64,000 nucleotides of DNA from Kudoa neothunni. Its lineage: Eukaryota; Cnidaria. The DNA lies in contig OZ199839.1 of assembly GCA_964304625.1 (NCBI GenBank), positions 3,348,001 through 3,412,000 on the forward strand, in the 5' to 3' direction. The translations under genes and the position numbers were made by a program. This document shows positions 37,064 to 49,330 of the stretch, one piece after another; the first letter of the stretch is position 1; each line of letters starts with the position of its first letter. A model generated the notes under the pieces. The model was not told the DNA's origin and did not search any database. It saw nothing but the letters and a program-made list of their open reading frames with translations.

Positions 37064-38962
37064 ATGATTGCAACACAAGAACAACCAGAACAACCGGCCG
37101 TGTCAGCAGCTCTCTACGTTGGCGATCTGAACCCTGATGTCACCGAGACTATTCTATTCAAACACTTTGGAGGTGAAAGTGTGGTGACCAGCACGAAAAT
37201 ATGTCGTGATATGACCACAAAAAGATCCCTCGGATACGGTTATGTGAATTTCCGAACCGCTGAAGATGCGAGAAATGCCATCGAACATCACAACTACACA
37301 ATCATCATTGATCGCCCATGTAGAATTATGTGGAGTGTACGGGATCCAACCAAAAGAAAGGATAATCGTGGCAACCTCTACATTAAGAATATTGACAAGT
37401 CAGTAGATGCAAGAACTATCTATCAAGCATTCGTGGAATTCGGAGAGATTCTCTCGTTCAAGATTGTGACTGATGATTTTGGGAACAGCAAAGGATACGG
37501 TTTCATTCATTTCGCCACCGAAGAAGAAGCCAAATATGTCATGGAGAAGGTTAATGGTTTGAACTTTAAAGGAAAAAATCTCGTTGTGTGTCCGTTTATA
37601 CCGAAAAGAGAACGAAGTGATGGAGCCAAATCTGCCCAATTCAACAACCTTTTTGTGAAGAATTTCGTCAACGATTTCACCGAAGAATCGCTCATCAAGA
37701 AATTTGCCAATTTTGGTAAAATTAGCAGCAGTTTTTTCCCCAAAGATGATACCAACAAGCTGAAAGGATTTGGTTTCGTGTGCTTCGAGAACCCTGAGTG
37801 CGCAGCTAAAGCAGTTACCGCTCTTGATAGCCTGGAGATGAAAGATGGCTCTAAACTCTACGTGAGAAGAGGTATGAAGAAAAATGAACGTGCCCAAGAG
37901 TTACTCCGACTAAAAGACGAACGAAAACGTGAACGTTACGCCGAAATGAAAAACACCAATCTCTACGTTAAAAATCTGCCCGAAGTTGCCAACGAAGAAA
38001 CTCTACAAGAACTTTTTGGAAAATTTGGAACTATCACCAGTTGTCGTGTTATGAGGGATGAACAAGGTGTGTCGAGAAGGTTCGGATTCGTTTGTTTCGA
38101 GAACCAAGAACAAGCCGCTGCCGCCCTCTCCCTCAATAATTCCGTCATAGATGGTAGAGCTATCTACGTCGCAATTGCCCAATCCAAAGATGAAAGACGA
38201 TACCAACTTGCGTACCGGTTCTCACAACTCAAACTTGGAAATGGAGTTTCTCAGGTGAGAATGATGCCCAACCAACCTCAATTTGGTGCTGCTCAATTCG
38301 CCCCAGCTTCTATCCCTCCAGGTGCTGATATGCGCCAATTCAGAAATGTTCCTGGTGACCGCAATCAAATGCGTAATCCTCAACACAATCCCGTTTTCAT
38401 GCAACAATTCGGCGCTCCACCTCCCCAAGGATATATGCCACCCAACGCCAGGCATATGCCCTCGTATATGGGTCACATGCAACATTTCCATCAACGTATG
38501 AGACAACCTCAAAGAGGTCCTCCCCATTCCTACTCTAAAGGACCTGGTATGAATGCTCAGATGATGGATCAATCTTCTGCACAACCTCAACATATGGTTA
38601 TGCGTGGTCCTCCTATGTCTGGTGGGCGTCCTGCAAGCGGCAACACCGCTCAGCAACAGATTCCCCCAAATGAGGCCTCCCTCCATGAACCCATTATTGG
38701 ACTGCCGAGCATTGATGATTGCTACAAAGACAAAGTGTTCCAACTTCCTTCTGACATCAAAAATAAGATCGGAAAAAAGATCCTTGATTATGCTCTGCTC
38801 GAGTATGGTGATGACGCTAGAATGGTTGTTGGAGGCCTTCTTGAGAAACCCCAAGTTCTTCAAATTGCAAACCACCCCGACATGATTAAGCGCACCGTTG
38901 CATCTCACATCCAACAGTATCGCACTATCCGTCAACAATCTAACCCCACCAACGAAAATTAA
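37064..38962 (+). CDS. PABPC1: Cytoplasmic polyadenylate-binding protein, intronless
   Basis: Binds poly(A) tails and links them to translation initiation and deadenylation. One uninterrupted 632-codon frame, the normal family length. Four RRMs lie at about residues 16-91, 104-180, 195-270 and 299-374, each with a clear RNP1 (LGYGYVNF, KGYGFIHF, KGFGFVCF, RRFGFVCF) and RNP2 (ALYVGDL, LYIKNI, LFVKNF, LYVKNL). A Pro/Gln/Met-rich linker follows (about 400-540). The C-terminal MLLE peptide-binding domain is at about 555-622; its hallmark KITGMLLE is MVVGGLLE here, so it is recognisable but diverged. The gene has no intron while every other well-modelled host gene in the window has several, which suggests retroposition of an ancestral PABP or intron loss. 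It is clearly not decayed. The symbol names the family; paralogue identity is not resolved. Confidence 0.95.
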   Translation: MIATQEQPEQPAVSAALYVGDLNPDVTETILFKHFGGESVVTSTKICRDMTTKRSLGYGYVNFRTAEDARNAIEHHNYTIIIDRPCRIMWSVRDPTKRKDNRGNLYIKNIDKSVDARTIYQAFVEFGEILSFKIVTDDFGNSKGYGFIHFATEEEAKYVMEKVNGLNFKGKNLVVCPFIPKRERSDGAKSAQFNNLFVKNFVNDFTEESLIKKFANFGKISSSFFPKDDTNKLKGFGFVCFENPECAAKAVTALDSLEMKDGSKLYVRRGMKKNERAQELLRLKDERKRERYAEMKNTNLYVKNLPEVANEETLQELFGKFGTITSCRVMRDEQGVSRRFGFVCFENQEQAAAALSLNNSVIDGRAIYVAIAQSKDERRYQLAYRFSQLKLGNGVSQVRMMPNQPQFGAAQFAPASIPPGADMRQFRNVPGDRNQMRNPQHNPVFMQQFGAPPPQGYMPPNARHMPSYMGHMQHFHQRMRQPQRGPPHSYSKGPGMNAQMMDQSSAQPQHMVMRGPPMSGGRPASGNTAQQQIPPNEASLHEPIIGLPSIDDCYKDKVFQLPSDIKNKIGKKILDYALLEYGDDARMVVGGLLEKPQVLQIANHPDMIKRTVASHIQQYRTIRQQSNPTNEN

Positions 38963-41233
38963 GCCGTAGTGTTAGTTTTGTTGTGTTGTTCTCAGTTTTG
39001 TGTTTTCTTGCGCTGAGCTTAAAATTTCCTCTTCAATGTAATCGTCAAATGTGGCGCGTGCGATTTATGACTTATCCACAATTATTTCCCCTGTTTATGC
39101 CGGGCGTTGACATGACCCCTTTATTACTATGCCTGTTTATCATCAACCCCTCTGATATAAGTATAAAGTTTGTTAAGCTAACACGCAATTTTGAATTTTC
39201 CATCGGTAGCGATGTTGGACTTGGGTAGAATACAGTCCAACAGGGCTCGCACTTAATGAGACGGGTGTGGAGTCTACGTAGAATCACTGCATTACGTACA
39301 TGTTTGTGCGCTTGCGCAGTTCTGTTTGGAAAATTTTGATTCTACGTTAGTCATTACGTTATACACATTTAAATAGAATAAAATAAATTTTGACATTATT
39401 TCGTGTATTTTTATATTGATTGAATAATTTTCAAATGAAATAATTTGAGCGAATTAATATTCCATATTCTATTCGTGATATATAAAACATTTATAAAGGA
39501 ATTATGGAACGATTTAAGCAGTAATTACGGAATTTCGAAAAATACAAATAGATGACAAAAACGATTCGTATGCGATAAAAACGTATTTATATTGTTTCTT
39601 ATTTGTTCGACTCTAAGTATCTCATTACGAATTTATGTTAACCAAATACTTGAATAAATAAAAAATTTTGTTGTCGTTCTTGATTCGTTTATAATACCGT
39701 GAAACTCCTTTCTGACACCAGAATGCTTTTAATATGGGTCGAATTTCTTCGCTTTAATAACTTGAATAGATCTATTCAATATTCGAGAGCTCGATTAAAT
39801 GAAATAGGTAGATTTACAATTTCCGATTAATCTTAATCATGTGGGTTTTATCATCTGTTCCAAAATTTTTTACACCATTAATTATTTTAATGAATATATG
39901 TTTAAACATACTCAGGCGACCACTTTTCAAGAATATTATGAAGGTTCTCATTCCATTCTCAACATGAAACATAACATATTCTAATTTAACATGTTCCTTA
40001 AATCTTTTAAAACGGTGTGTGCCCAAGTCCCACTGGGGGAATGTGAGGAAATTTTGAACGTTTAATGAACCGCTCTGGTGGAATGCGGTAAATCCCGAGT
40101 ATTGCTGTGACACGGATAATAGTGAGATAATTGGGCAGTATGACGTACTTTGATGTCATTATCGCGATTTTCGATACCGCTTATTTTTAAGTGACGATTA
40201 ACGTCAAAAAATAAAACAAGCAGTGACTAATTATATAAAAATTAATAATAATATTTAGCATGTGCTTCCACCCGAATAGAATCAGAACGGTTCGATCTCA
40301 AACCTGTCTCATTTAGAATCGTATATCTTTTTTTTTGATTAAACCTAATATAATATTGATTAATATTAATATTGATTGATTTTGTATTTATATTCGATTC
40401 ATTAGCCCTGTATGCACGAAAGTCTTTCCTAATGAAGGTTGGATTATCACGAGTTTTGTTGACGCTGTTATTGACGGAATGAGGAATTAAAGATGTTAAA
40501 TTTTAAGACCCATCGATAAATTATGTTAAATCTGATCAAACACATTTTAATGATAATGTGATTATATTTTAACCAATTTCAAAGTTTAATGTGATATGAA
40601 GTTTTATTTAAAATTTTAAACAATTTAAATAAATAAAATCAATACTTTTGAAAAACATAGGGCACGGAACTGTTTTTCAAGACAAAGTGGGGCGTGATAA
40701 AAAAAGGTTGCGAAACACCCGATTAAATAAAAGTTGTATTATATATCACCTTAGGAGTTATAAAGCTGCTTGATTTATGTTCGTGCCCAATATAATGGCA
40801 TCAATAATTTTTTTGACTTCTACTTCGGATTCAAGATATTACTCGATGTTTAGAAAAATATAATTAAGTTTACGAATCAGAGATTGTTATTCAGGGATTT
40901 AAAAATAATTTTAAATTACTGAGTGCATTATTATGAAATAAGAAAATTCATTACATTGGATATCTTTTATACAAGTATAACTTTTATCTAATAAATGAAT
41001 AATCCTAAGTTTGGATCAACGTATTTGTTTGAAAGTTATTTTCTTCTGATGCAATAGCCACCGCCTCTTATATTGTTTTTTGTGGAGTTATATTATACCA
41101 ATCATCTAAAATTTAAATAAACGTTTCATTCGAATGATCAAGAAAGCGTGAGATAGAGATAAGAAAAAATTCGGAATTTGAGACTAATCCGTTGCGAAAA
41201 GCCAAAACTAAATTATAACTAGTTTAGTCAGTT
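38963..41233. other. Intergenic region between PABP and the cysteine-repeat gene
   Basis: PABP 3' flank, with an AATAAA at about 39377. An NRF1-like word TGCGCTTGCGCA occurs at 39307-39318. A minus-strand 99-codon frame (40113-39814) lacks a proper ATG at its beginning and any known family. A block near 40690-40722 (GTGATAAAAAAAGGTTGCGAAACAC) resembles the hAT-like end near 47650-47675. Otherwise no gene seen. Confidence 0.35.
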
Positions 41234-42857
41234 TTACTGCTTTTTTTTCTTAGAACTCTTTCTTTGATTTTTTATCAGGAGGGCTAAGGATGGTAATAAG
41301 ATGAGAGCTAGAGAAAAGGAACTAGCTACATAAAGCAATGTAGGTACTAAAACAAATAAATCTTCCATTAAGTACAATACACACAAACTTACAGACGTAA
41401 CAACCAGTTGCTTTATGGTGGGATGTAGAAAATTTGATATTACAATGCTCACAAGTTGTACACCTATATGCACATATTGTCAATTTAAAAACAACATTGT
41501 AATCACAGACCCCTCATATTTACAATAGGTTCCAGGTTCGCAATCGTTGCACATAACCCCTCCAGCAAGTTCGGAAAATGTGCCAGGTGGACAACTAAAA
41601 TTTTTTACTTTAGAAGATATTGCTTCTGTAATAAAATGCATACAGGGAACAACTATTGACTTGGGTTTTATTTTTGGGTTGAAATGAACCAGGTTGACAA
41701 GGAAAACAGGAACCATGAGTCATGTAATACCCAGAATCGCAATAAATTGTACGATTTGGATTATAATTGACGTTTTTTAAGGAAGAAAATTTCGATTCTC
41801 GGCTCAATTGAAATAGAACATCAACTTGAGTATTTTTTACATTGATTTCCTATTAATATAACATAAAATAGGAAATACATACAAAATAACTCACATCCAA
41901 ATGAAATTTGACTTTTCCACGAATTTCAATGATGGAAACTAAATCTTGTGTCATTTCCCCAATGTAACAATCTGCGACAGACAGTTGGTTGAGTAGAACT
42001 GGATAGTCGGAATTTTCGATATGAATGATAGTGCTAAGAAAATTTGAATGTGATATTGAGACATTGCTTATGGTGGTCTGGGGTGTGTTGTGAAGCGAAA
42101 TAAAATAAGGGAGATTCATTTTGAAAAATGTAACGGGCGGTCGGTTTGCTATGTAGTGGTTTGACACCAAAACATCACGTATTTCTATCATACTTTCATG
42201 CGCAATTACAAGGGGGTTAGGTACAAAGTTGAGGTTCCAATTTTTCAACATGATATAATTGTTGGAATGGGATTTTAAACTTGAGACCGCATAAATCAAA
42301 GGAGTGTTAGAGATGTGGTTGATATGAGAGCTCTTTTGACCAAATGAATAGTTGATATTAGCCATAGTTAGGTTGCTATGAATGAGTTGAATTTTTTGGT
42401 ATATATCAATAAAATTGACGTCTATAAACTCTACAGAACTATTAATGATGTTGATTCTTCCAGTTGAAGACGCCGTGTGTAACTTGGAGTCATTCCACTG
42501 GAATTGTAACGATTGTATCACAACATTGCAGTCTTTGATGTAAATACCGTCCATAGCTATCGAGGTTGAAATTTGATTCTTGGAATGCAGATATAAATGA
42601 CTGAAAGATGAACTGGCAGTTCTGCAGTTAATTTCTAAGTTTCGTAGGCTGAATTTTCCACTCATAAACTCAATTTTCAATACGCCGTTCGGTGGTTCGT
42701 AGTTTTCAATCACATATCGAGGACTTTTGCAAGGCGAGTATTCATAGATACAGTTTTTGGGATCATCATGACCATTATTTTTGTTCACGTAATATACATC
42801 TTGATAGGTATATCCAATGTGAAATAAAACTTCGACCCATATCACCCAACAACTCAT
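41234..42857 (-). CDS. Predicted membrane protein: beta-helix-like ectodomain plus GCC2/GCC3 Cys repeats
   Basis: Five exons close in one frame: 42857-41895, 41849-41644, 41594-41511, 41463-41393 and 41346-41234. They give 478 aa. The N-terminus (MSCWVIWVEVLFHIGYTY) looks like a signal peptide. About 300 residues follow, rich in Asn, Ser, Ile and Val with short repeating strands (e.g. GIYIKDCNVVIQSLQF, INIINSSVEFIDVNF), opening VYYVNKNNGHDDPKNC. That pattern suggests a right-handed beta-helix (pectin-lyase-like) fold. Then come ephrin-receptor-like GCC2/GCC3 motifs: CFPCQPGSFQP, LCPPGTFSE, CNDCEPGTYC and CTTCEHC. A single hydrophobic segment (TLLYVASSFSLALILLPSL) and a basic tail (NQRKSSKKKKQ) follow, consistent with type I topology. 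I recognise the domains but no named orthologue. The role is unknown; cell-surface adhesion or sensing is only a guess. Confidence 0.75.
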
Positions 42858-44568
42858 TCCAAATTAATAATTACAATCAAGGGCTTAGGGCTGATAATAC
42901 CTATTATGTAACTTTTTTCAGATCAATGATGTTGGAATTATTTTCGATTTAGTCACCATATGTATCGCTTCTTATCGCCATTTAAAAAGTTATGAGATTA
43001 TTTTAACGATTGTAGCCAGCTGGCATGATTCATTAGTTAAATAAACAGTCATAAAGGTCTTTTTGATGGGTTATCGGCATTTTCTTTATCTTCGTTAACT
43101 TTAAAGATTTAAAAATTGACTTTGCGAGTATTAAATTAAATCAGTAGATTGCCAAAATGTGAAATTTGATCAATAATCGTCTAATAACGTGTTCTCATTT
43201 TTACAGAATATGATTACTTACTTTCGTACTTTCAAAAAATTGGTTCGAGTTTGATTCCACCGGTATAATCGACTTCATTCCTCTCTATTAGCAATAGGAA
43301 GATGGAAAATTTTAAAAATGTTTATTTAGCTAGAATCAGATAGATTGGCCACCTCATGCCAAAATTATCTATCTAAACGGCGTGTAATTTCTAGATCAAT
43401 TTTCTCCGTCAAGTTTAGTATAGTTAAGTATTTTGTGTCATCTTAAAAATTTTAAGTCGAAAAAATAGAAAATTAACTATGTATATATTTAAATAATCAG
43501 AAATTCGCCCAATTAGCGTTATGTTAAATCAAAGAGGGAGCCATGTGCTCAAAAAGTAGTTTTAGTAGTTACATCATCTTAATCTCATTTTCTACCAAAC
43601 AATTATATTTTATTTATAAAAAAACTTTTTTTCAGTATTTATAACAAGTGGATGAAAAATATTGTCTTTTGTGAATAGGAGAATTTTCAATTAAGAACAA
43701 CATCATTATTTTTTCCGTGGATAATACTTATTTCGGGAATTATTTTCTAATAAATATTGATTTTTTTACGTCGAAAATGTATATATTCTTCCTTAATAGT
43801 CATATTAAAAATGTCCTGTGAATAGAAGTAATAATTTAATTTTTTCCTATTACCATAAAGAGTGAATAGGGTAATTTACTAATTTAAAATACAAGCTACT
43901 TAATAGTCTATCTGAATTGATAAATAATCCTAAAATATGAGTAGAATGCTCCTTTTATTTAGTTATTCAATAAGTTCCCAAAAGAAGAAAATAACTTTAT
44001 TCCCCGATCAACTCCTTTAATGATTTATTCAGTTCATATTTGAGTAGCAACTGAAAATTCTAGCCCAAGCGTTGATTTAAAAGTCTGTAGGATATTTTTG
44101 ACGATCAAAAAGTATTCCAAATTATTTCCCATCCTGAAGAGGGTTTACATTGTCTTCGAATATCGCAGGGGATACAAAATATATAACATTGAATCAATTA
44201 TATAATGTTTATTAAAAGCTTGAAATTTTTTGGAATATTAATTTTTACAATAACATATCATTTAAAAGATCATTAGCTATTACATTACTTAAAATTTCAC
44301 AAGTTTTAAACAATTAAAGTTTCAGTCGTTTTCTGGATATTTGAGTAATTTATACTTTCAAGAAAATTCATAATAAAATCTAATGTATTCCTGTTGTTAA
44401 AATAATCGTAGTTAAATATTTATTCCATTTTTTTGGTTTTAAGAAATGAGTTAATACAATAAAAACCGCTTTAAAACACTCCTAAAGCAGGTGGTAATAT
44501 CTACGAGAAACCAATAACGAATTTAATATTTCCTTTTAAATATTAAAAATTCCATACTGAAGTATAAT
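42858..44568. other. A+T-rich intergenic region
   Basis: No gene, RNA or transposon end recognised with confidence. Confidence 0.3.
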
Positions 44569-45521
44569 CTGGCTATCGCGTGGTTTTGATTTTAACATAC
44601 AATGACTTATGTGCCGTGCGTAATCAAACCAAAATTTAAAAAACTAGATTATATTTTGAACAATTAGCATAATTATTTAGTTTAATATTTTCAGAAATTT
44701 TTAATGCAAAATGATTTATAATTCAAAGATACACCAAAAATGTATTATACGAAATGTTAAATTCTTTTGTAAAGCCATAAGCCAATTGGTAGATCCAGGT
44801 ATTGACCGCGAGGCATCATAAGGAATTCATCAACTATATTGAACGAAAGTTATTGAGAATCCTCTATTTTTTTGCTCTCACGAATTCACTCTTCCCTTTC
44901 ATTTGTAGATATATATTCATATTTTCTCCCTTCGAAAGTTTTTCTTAATTTGGAACAGAACAATCTTCATAATGTTAAAACAACTAACGAATATGTTTTT
45001 ACTGGTATTCAAGGTAGATCTCGCTTGTGCACCAAAGATCATTACTTCAAATTTAGCGATGGATTTACTGGCTACTTTTGGATAATATTTCATTAATTCA
45101 ACTATTGGGTAGAGCTAAAAATTTTTTACCACCTGTTTACGCCCAAACCATAGTTTTTGTCGTTACGAAACCAAAATCATTACGCACGAGTTATGAAATG
45201 AATAAAAACCATAGATAATGTAATTTTTCGAAAGTAAAATTGAAGTGACACGTTACTAATATTATCAAGTTTATATTGTATGAGTTAAATTTTATGGATA
45301 TCGATTAATTCACGTTTTATTGCGATATTACGCACGACCCATAATTCACTGTACATTTCCTTATCTAGACGTTTGTGTAAATTATTCAATGATTTTAAAA
45401 ATATTTTTATATATATTCTTAAAGAAAAACTTTTTGTCCAATCCTGTAATGTTTCGGCGCCATTCGATGTTTCTCTATTATGTGGCTTCTCCCCGGTCCC
45501 GTTAAACCGCGCGATAGCCAG
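44569..45521. mobile_element. Unassigned 953-bp inverted-repeat element
   Basis: Left end CTGGCTATCGCGTGGTTT and right end, reverse-complemented, CTGGCTATCGCGCGGTTTA form clear terminal inverted repeats. Both ends are much richer in G+C than the surroundings. I see no target duplication, so the superfamily is open. A 74-codon frame inside (44872-45096) has no family resemblance. Probably a non-autonomous DNA transposon. Confidence 0.5.
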
Positions 45522-45946
45522 GTCAAACTGTAATAATTTCCATACTCCACAATCAAAGGCTTTTATATTACATTATTAATTACAATGATCATTAATATTT
45601 GTTATATTAATTTAATCATCTATTTATACAAAAAATATAAATTAATAAATAGTAATAAGAAAAAATTGCATAAACTATTTAATCACATGATCTTGGATTA
45701 TATTTTATTTCGTTTTAATTCTCAATGAATTAAATTCCCAAAATATTAGAAAATTACGACTACTACTCATTTGATATTTATAAAGTATATGGCGCTTATA
45801 GAAAACCGTGTAACAATAGTTACGTAAGAAATTAGTTAAATACTAAAGTCTTGTTTGAATAAAAAGTAAAATAATTAGCTCAAAAATAAACCAAATTTAA
45901 AAAATAATAAATTTTGTAAGCCTATATCATTGAATTTGTTTGTACA

Positions 45947-47136
45947 TCACAACTTGATGATTATTCCAACATTTTCATTCATATCATAATGGAAATAATT
46001 ATCAATAGGTTCAAGTCCATTTCCAAGTATCTAACACAATAAGGCTTTGTGAAGGATAACTAAACCTGTCTACGACAATACTTTGAATAGTTCTTGTGAT
46101 ACAATAGCACCCACAACAGATGCTACAGGGCCACTTATTGTATCAGTTTCTTTATTGTCAGCTGCTAAATGTGACATTACTAACAAAGACAATTCACAAA
46201 GATTGCACATGGATTATTTATTATATTGGCGACTGCATCAGAGGGGAAGACTTTACTGAATTCGCTCTCAAATTCAATCATATTTGGATGAAACATTTCT
46301 GTAAGAATTCTCAATGTAAATCCACATCACAAAATCAGGTCACTACTTAACATGTTCAAACATGATGGTGGATATTTTTTGGATGCAAATTTAAGGAAAA
46401 AGTTCTTGTCTTTTAGGTTTTTAGGAAAAATCAATTTGTCTCTAGTTCCATTGAACATAAATCCGTATGTATCAAATCCCATAGCCCACAAAAAAGGTTT
46501 CTCTAAGCGTGAGCACCATTTTTCAACAGTTTCCTATGTTGGGAATCAGACCGTACACACACTTTCATCAACCACCACATACACAAAACTGCAGATGAGT
46601 AGATGTACACACCACAACATCATATTTGAACAAGGCGGTTTTAATTCGTTCCTCACTAGCATCAAGTGAAACACGGTCGATTATCTCAATAGTAGCAAAT
46701 GGATTGAGTATCTGAGAATTTTTTTTCATTGCTTCAGATCGCTATAGCGATGTGAAAATTAACTCCGTTAAAATAGACAGATGCTAATGGAAGATTTAGT
46801 TAAATCGAGTTTTTACTCGAAGATTTCTGTCCTCAGCTGCAAACATCAATGGCTCGACACCATTGATATTATCGTCAATAATTTCATCATCCATAAGTGT
46901 AAGGTTTCTAACTCCACCCAGAAGTATATTTTTAGAAAATTCTTGGCCCAAAACTCGACATCCAATCAACAATATTGACACGTGAGCTAACCTATAAGTG
47001 GTCTACTTTGAGGATGACTAAAAAATTTCCATCACTTTTGTTGAAAATCATATCCCCATATTCGGATTTGTCTATCGTAGACATCCTGTTGTTCTTTGGA
47101 AAGTGTGTGGGTTGGATCGTTTGATGTGGTTGACAT
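45947..47136 (-). CDS. SAE1: SUMO-activating enzyme subunit 1 (AOS1)
   Basis: Partner of UBA2 in the SUMO E1 enzyme; supplies an essential arginine to the adenylation site but no catalytic cysteine. Exons 47136-47036, 46991-46817, 46741-46583 and 46533-46347 close in frame. A further coding stretch runs from about 46298 to 46085, with one internal junction unresolved, and the last exon is 46030-45947. About 300 aa in all. Landmarks: QQDVYDRQIRIWG (N-terminal arginine motif), VSILLIGCRVLGQEFSKN (nucleotide-binding loop), LTLMDDE, AMKKNSQILNPFATIEI, YDVVVCTSTH, GFDTYGFMFN, GPVASVVGAIVSQELFK and the C-terminal NYFHYDMNENVGI. All match SAE1 in order. A GCGCGCG word lies just upstream of the ATG (47143-47150). 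Introns are about 45-75 bp. Confidence 0.9.
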
Positions 47137-48869
47137 TATGATTGCGCGCGATTCACGTCGAAAATTTATTTTTGATGATGTTTGAATGTGTGAATTTATT
47201 CGAATAAACCTCCATCAATATTTTTAGATAGAATATTTTTTAATCTAATAGATCGTAGACTTTAAAATGAGCAACCGTTGATTATATGCTTGAAAGCTTT
47301 GTTTATTATTTCTTTTAAAATTTTTATTAATACAATAGATAATGACTTTGCTGGAAGAAATGAGTGATGAATCAAAAAAAGGCATGATAGATAGTTTGAT
47401 TATACCACCTGGAAAGGAGAGATTAAAGATTGAAAACGCCTAGTAATAATAATTTTTAATGACTATCGTATTAAAAATACAAAAACTTTAATAAATATTG
47501 TCAGTTCTCTTTAATTATAATTTATTCCATATAAAATTGGATACAAATGTAACTATAAAATAGAAGTTGTAAATTTTTTGACGTTTAATTCGAGAAAAGT
47601 TTATCAATTCTTATGTGGATGTCAAAAAAATTTATTGAGAAAGTATGTGTCACGGTAAAAAAAGGTTAGGAAACACTGCTTTAAGGGTTAATGAAGAGGG
47701 TTCTGTAGTGTGGGTGACATCAGTGAATTTCTTGATAGATTTCAATGGGAAGGAAATAAAATTTGATTTAAGGCATTGTTTTATATCCTCATAAATAATT
47801 TAAAATTGAAAATAACTTAGGTTAGTATTCTTTTGTTAATATTTTCATAAAGTTATTTTCTCTATTGTAATAAGCTCCCACCAACTCGAGACTATGAATT
47901 AATATCAAAGTTCAGTCTACATATCAACCCAAATTATCGTAAAAATTATGAATCATATTTCTGTATGATTAAACGCATCAAATTTGTATATTTTGGGAAG
48001 CAATGCGGCGTTCTTTTCTAACTCCGCATACACATTTAAACGCCTGTATTAGAAAGTATGAACGTGTGTATAAGACAACATTTTCATTGATGGAGTTTCT
48101 AATCAAATAAATTCTGAGGTTTTTACGGAAGTTTTTACCTTAATAAAACTGAATATTTTTGTGTTCTAAACTAATATATTCCTACTGTGTGATTTCTAGG
48201 CATAAGAATATTTCAATTCAGTTAAAACTATTCCAACCTGAATATTATGATTCATGTTAATTTCCTCACATCTTCGCAACAAAAATTAGAAAACGGATTT
48301 ATTGTTGACGGGAAATATATTTCTACTAAAATTACGCGAATAAAAAACAGTCTACTTTAACGAGATAACAAAAGTAAATACAATAGATAATAAATTAAAT
48401 CATTCGACTTTTTCTTATCCTATTTGGACAATAGTTAAGTCGAAAGGAGACTTTGAAATGCACGAAGATATACATTCATAATAATTTATAAATGAACTCG
48501 ATGTTACAGTGATGTATGGATGTAACGCAGAAACTAGAAGGATAGAAGCCATTGAACTACATCCATTTTTGCGATGGACACATTCGATTAGCGCACACGT
48601 TAAGACAAAAATAACAATTTCCCATCGATAATATAATCAATAATAACTTAATTTGAAGAAAAAGTTAACTTTTATGCTTTTTCCTATTAAAATACCGTTC
48701 TATATTTTTTGTTCTGAACAAAATGTTCAAATACTGAGTCAGCCATTTCATGTTCGGTTTATAAAGTCAAACATTGACAAATTTTTATTTAGAAAGAGTT
48801 TTCCAACTTTTGCCAATCATTATAGTTCCTCTGGGTTTGATATAATAACTTTATCAATATAATCAGAGT
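47137..48869. other. Intergenic region with an orphan hAT-like end
   Basis: No gene seen. At about 47650-47675 the sequence CGGTAAAAAAAGGTTAGGAAACACTG ends like a hAT right terminus (GGAAACACTG). I found no matching left end nearby, so it may be a truncated copy. A 69-codon frame at 48653-48862 is unsupported. Confidence 0.35.
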
Positions 48870-49330
48870 CGTCATCATCCCTGTCAAAATCAGGAAAATA
48901 TGATGTTGTCAAAATTCCCGGGGTGTCGACTGTATTGCTTTTAAGAGCTTCTTCAATAGGGTTTGTTAATTTTCGTGATTTCCCCTTTTCAAGCAGCTTA
49001 ATTATGTCATATTTAAATTGATCATCATCAGAATCAAAATTTTGTGGATTTTCAGAGGGGAAAAATGCTTTCCTAAAGCAGTTTTAACTATGGTTTCCTT
49101 TTTAATATATTCTCATAATTTGACCGCCAAACGAATAACATCAAAGACATTACTTACAATGTAGCCATTATCTTGAAATTCAATCTGGGTGTATGAACGA
49201 CGTCATTAGATTTCTTCTGTGCGTCCTTTTAAAACTTTAACAATTCAATGATCCAATAGCTGAAGCACATTGGTTGTGTTCGGAAAAAAGTAGCAGTGTT
49301 ACGATAGACAAATATTGTTTGTGAGGGCTA
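48870..49330 (-). pseudogene. Tigger/pogo-type (Tc1/mariner) transposase relic
   Basis: The minus-strand translation shows the C-terminal half of a DDE_1 (Tigger/jerky-like) transposase in broken frames. Seen: a segment like KIYLFLDYFLAL; FPNTTNVLQLLDH (family motif LPPNTTSLLQPLDQ); IVKVLKGR; VFDVIRLAVK; then YIKKETIV and, in another frame, FRKAFF (family motif ETI-NCFRKAGF); ending in an acidic tail (FPDFDRDDDDSD). Several stops and frame changes make it dead. No N-terminal DNA-binding part or TIRs were located. Upstream sequence to about 49720 may belong to it. Confidence 0.65.

Noticed and set aside
37400-38938. Long minus-strand open frames (165 and 238 codons) opposite the PABP gene
   Set aside because: They are mirror frames of a strongly coding plus-strand gene, with no domain resemblance, splice logic or promoter of their own.
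39814-40113. 99-codon minus-strand frame in the PABP 3' intergenic region
   Set aside because: It has no ATG at its beginning, no recognised domain and no neighbouring exons.
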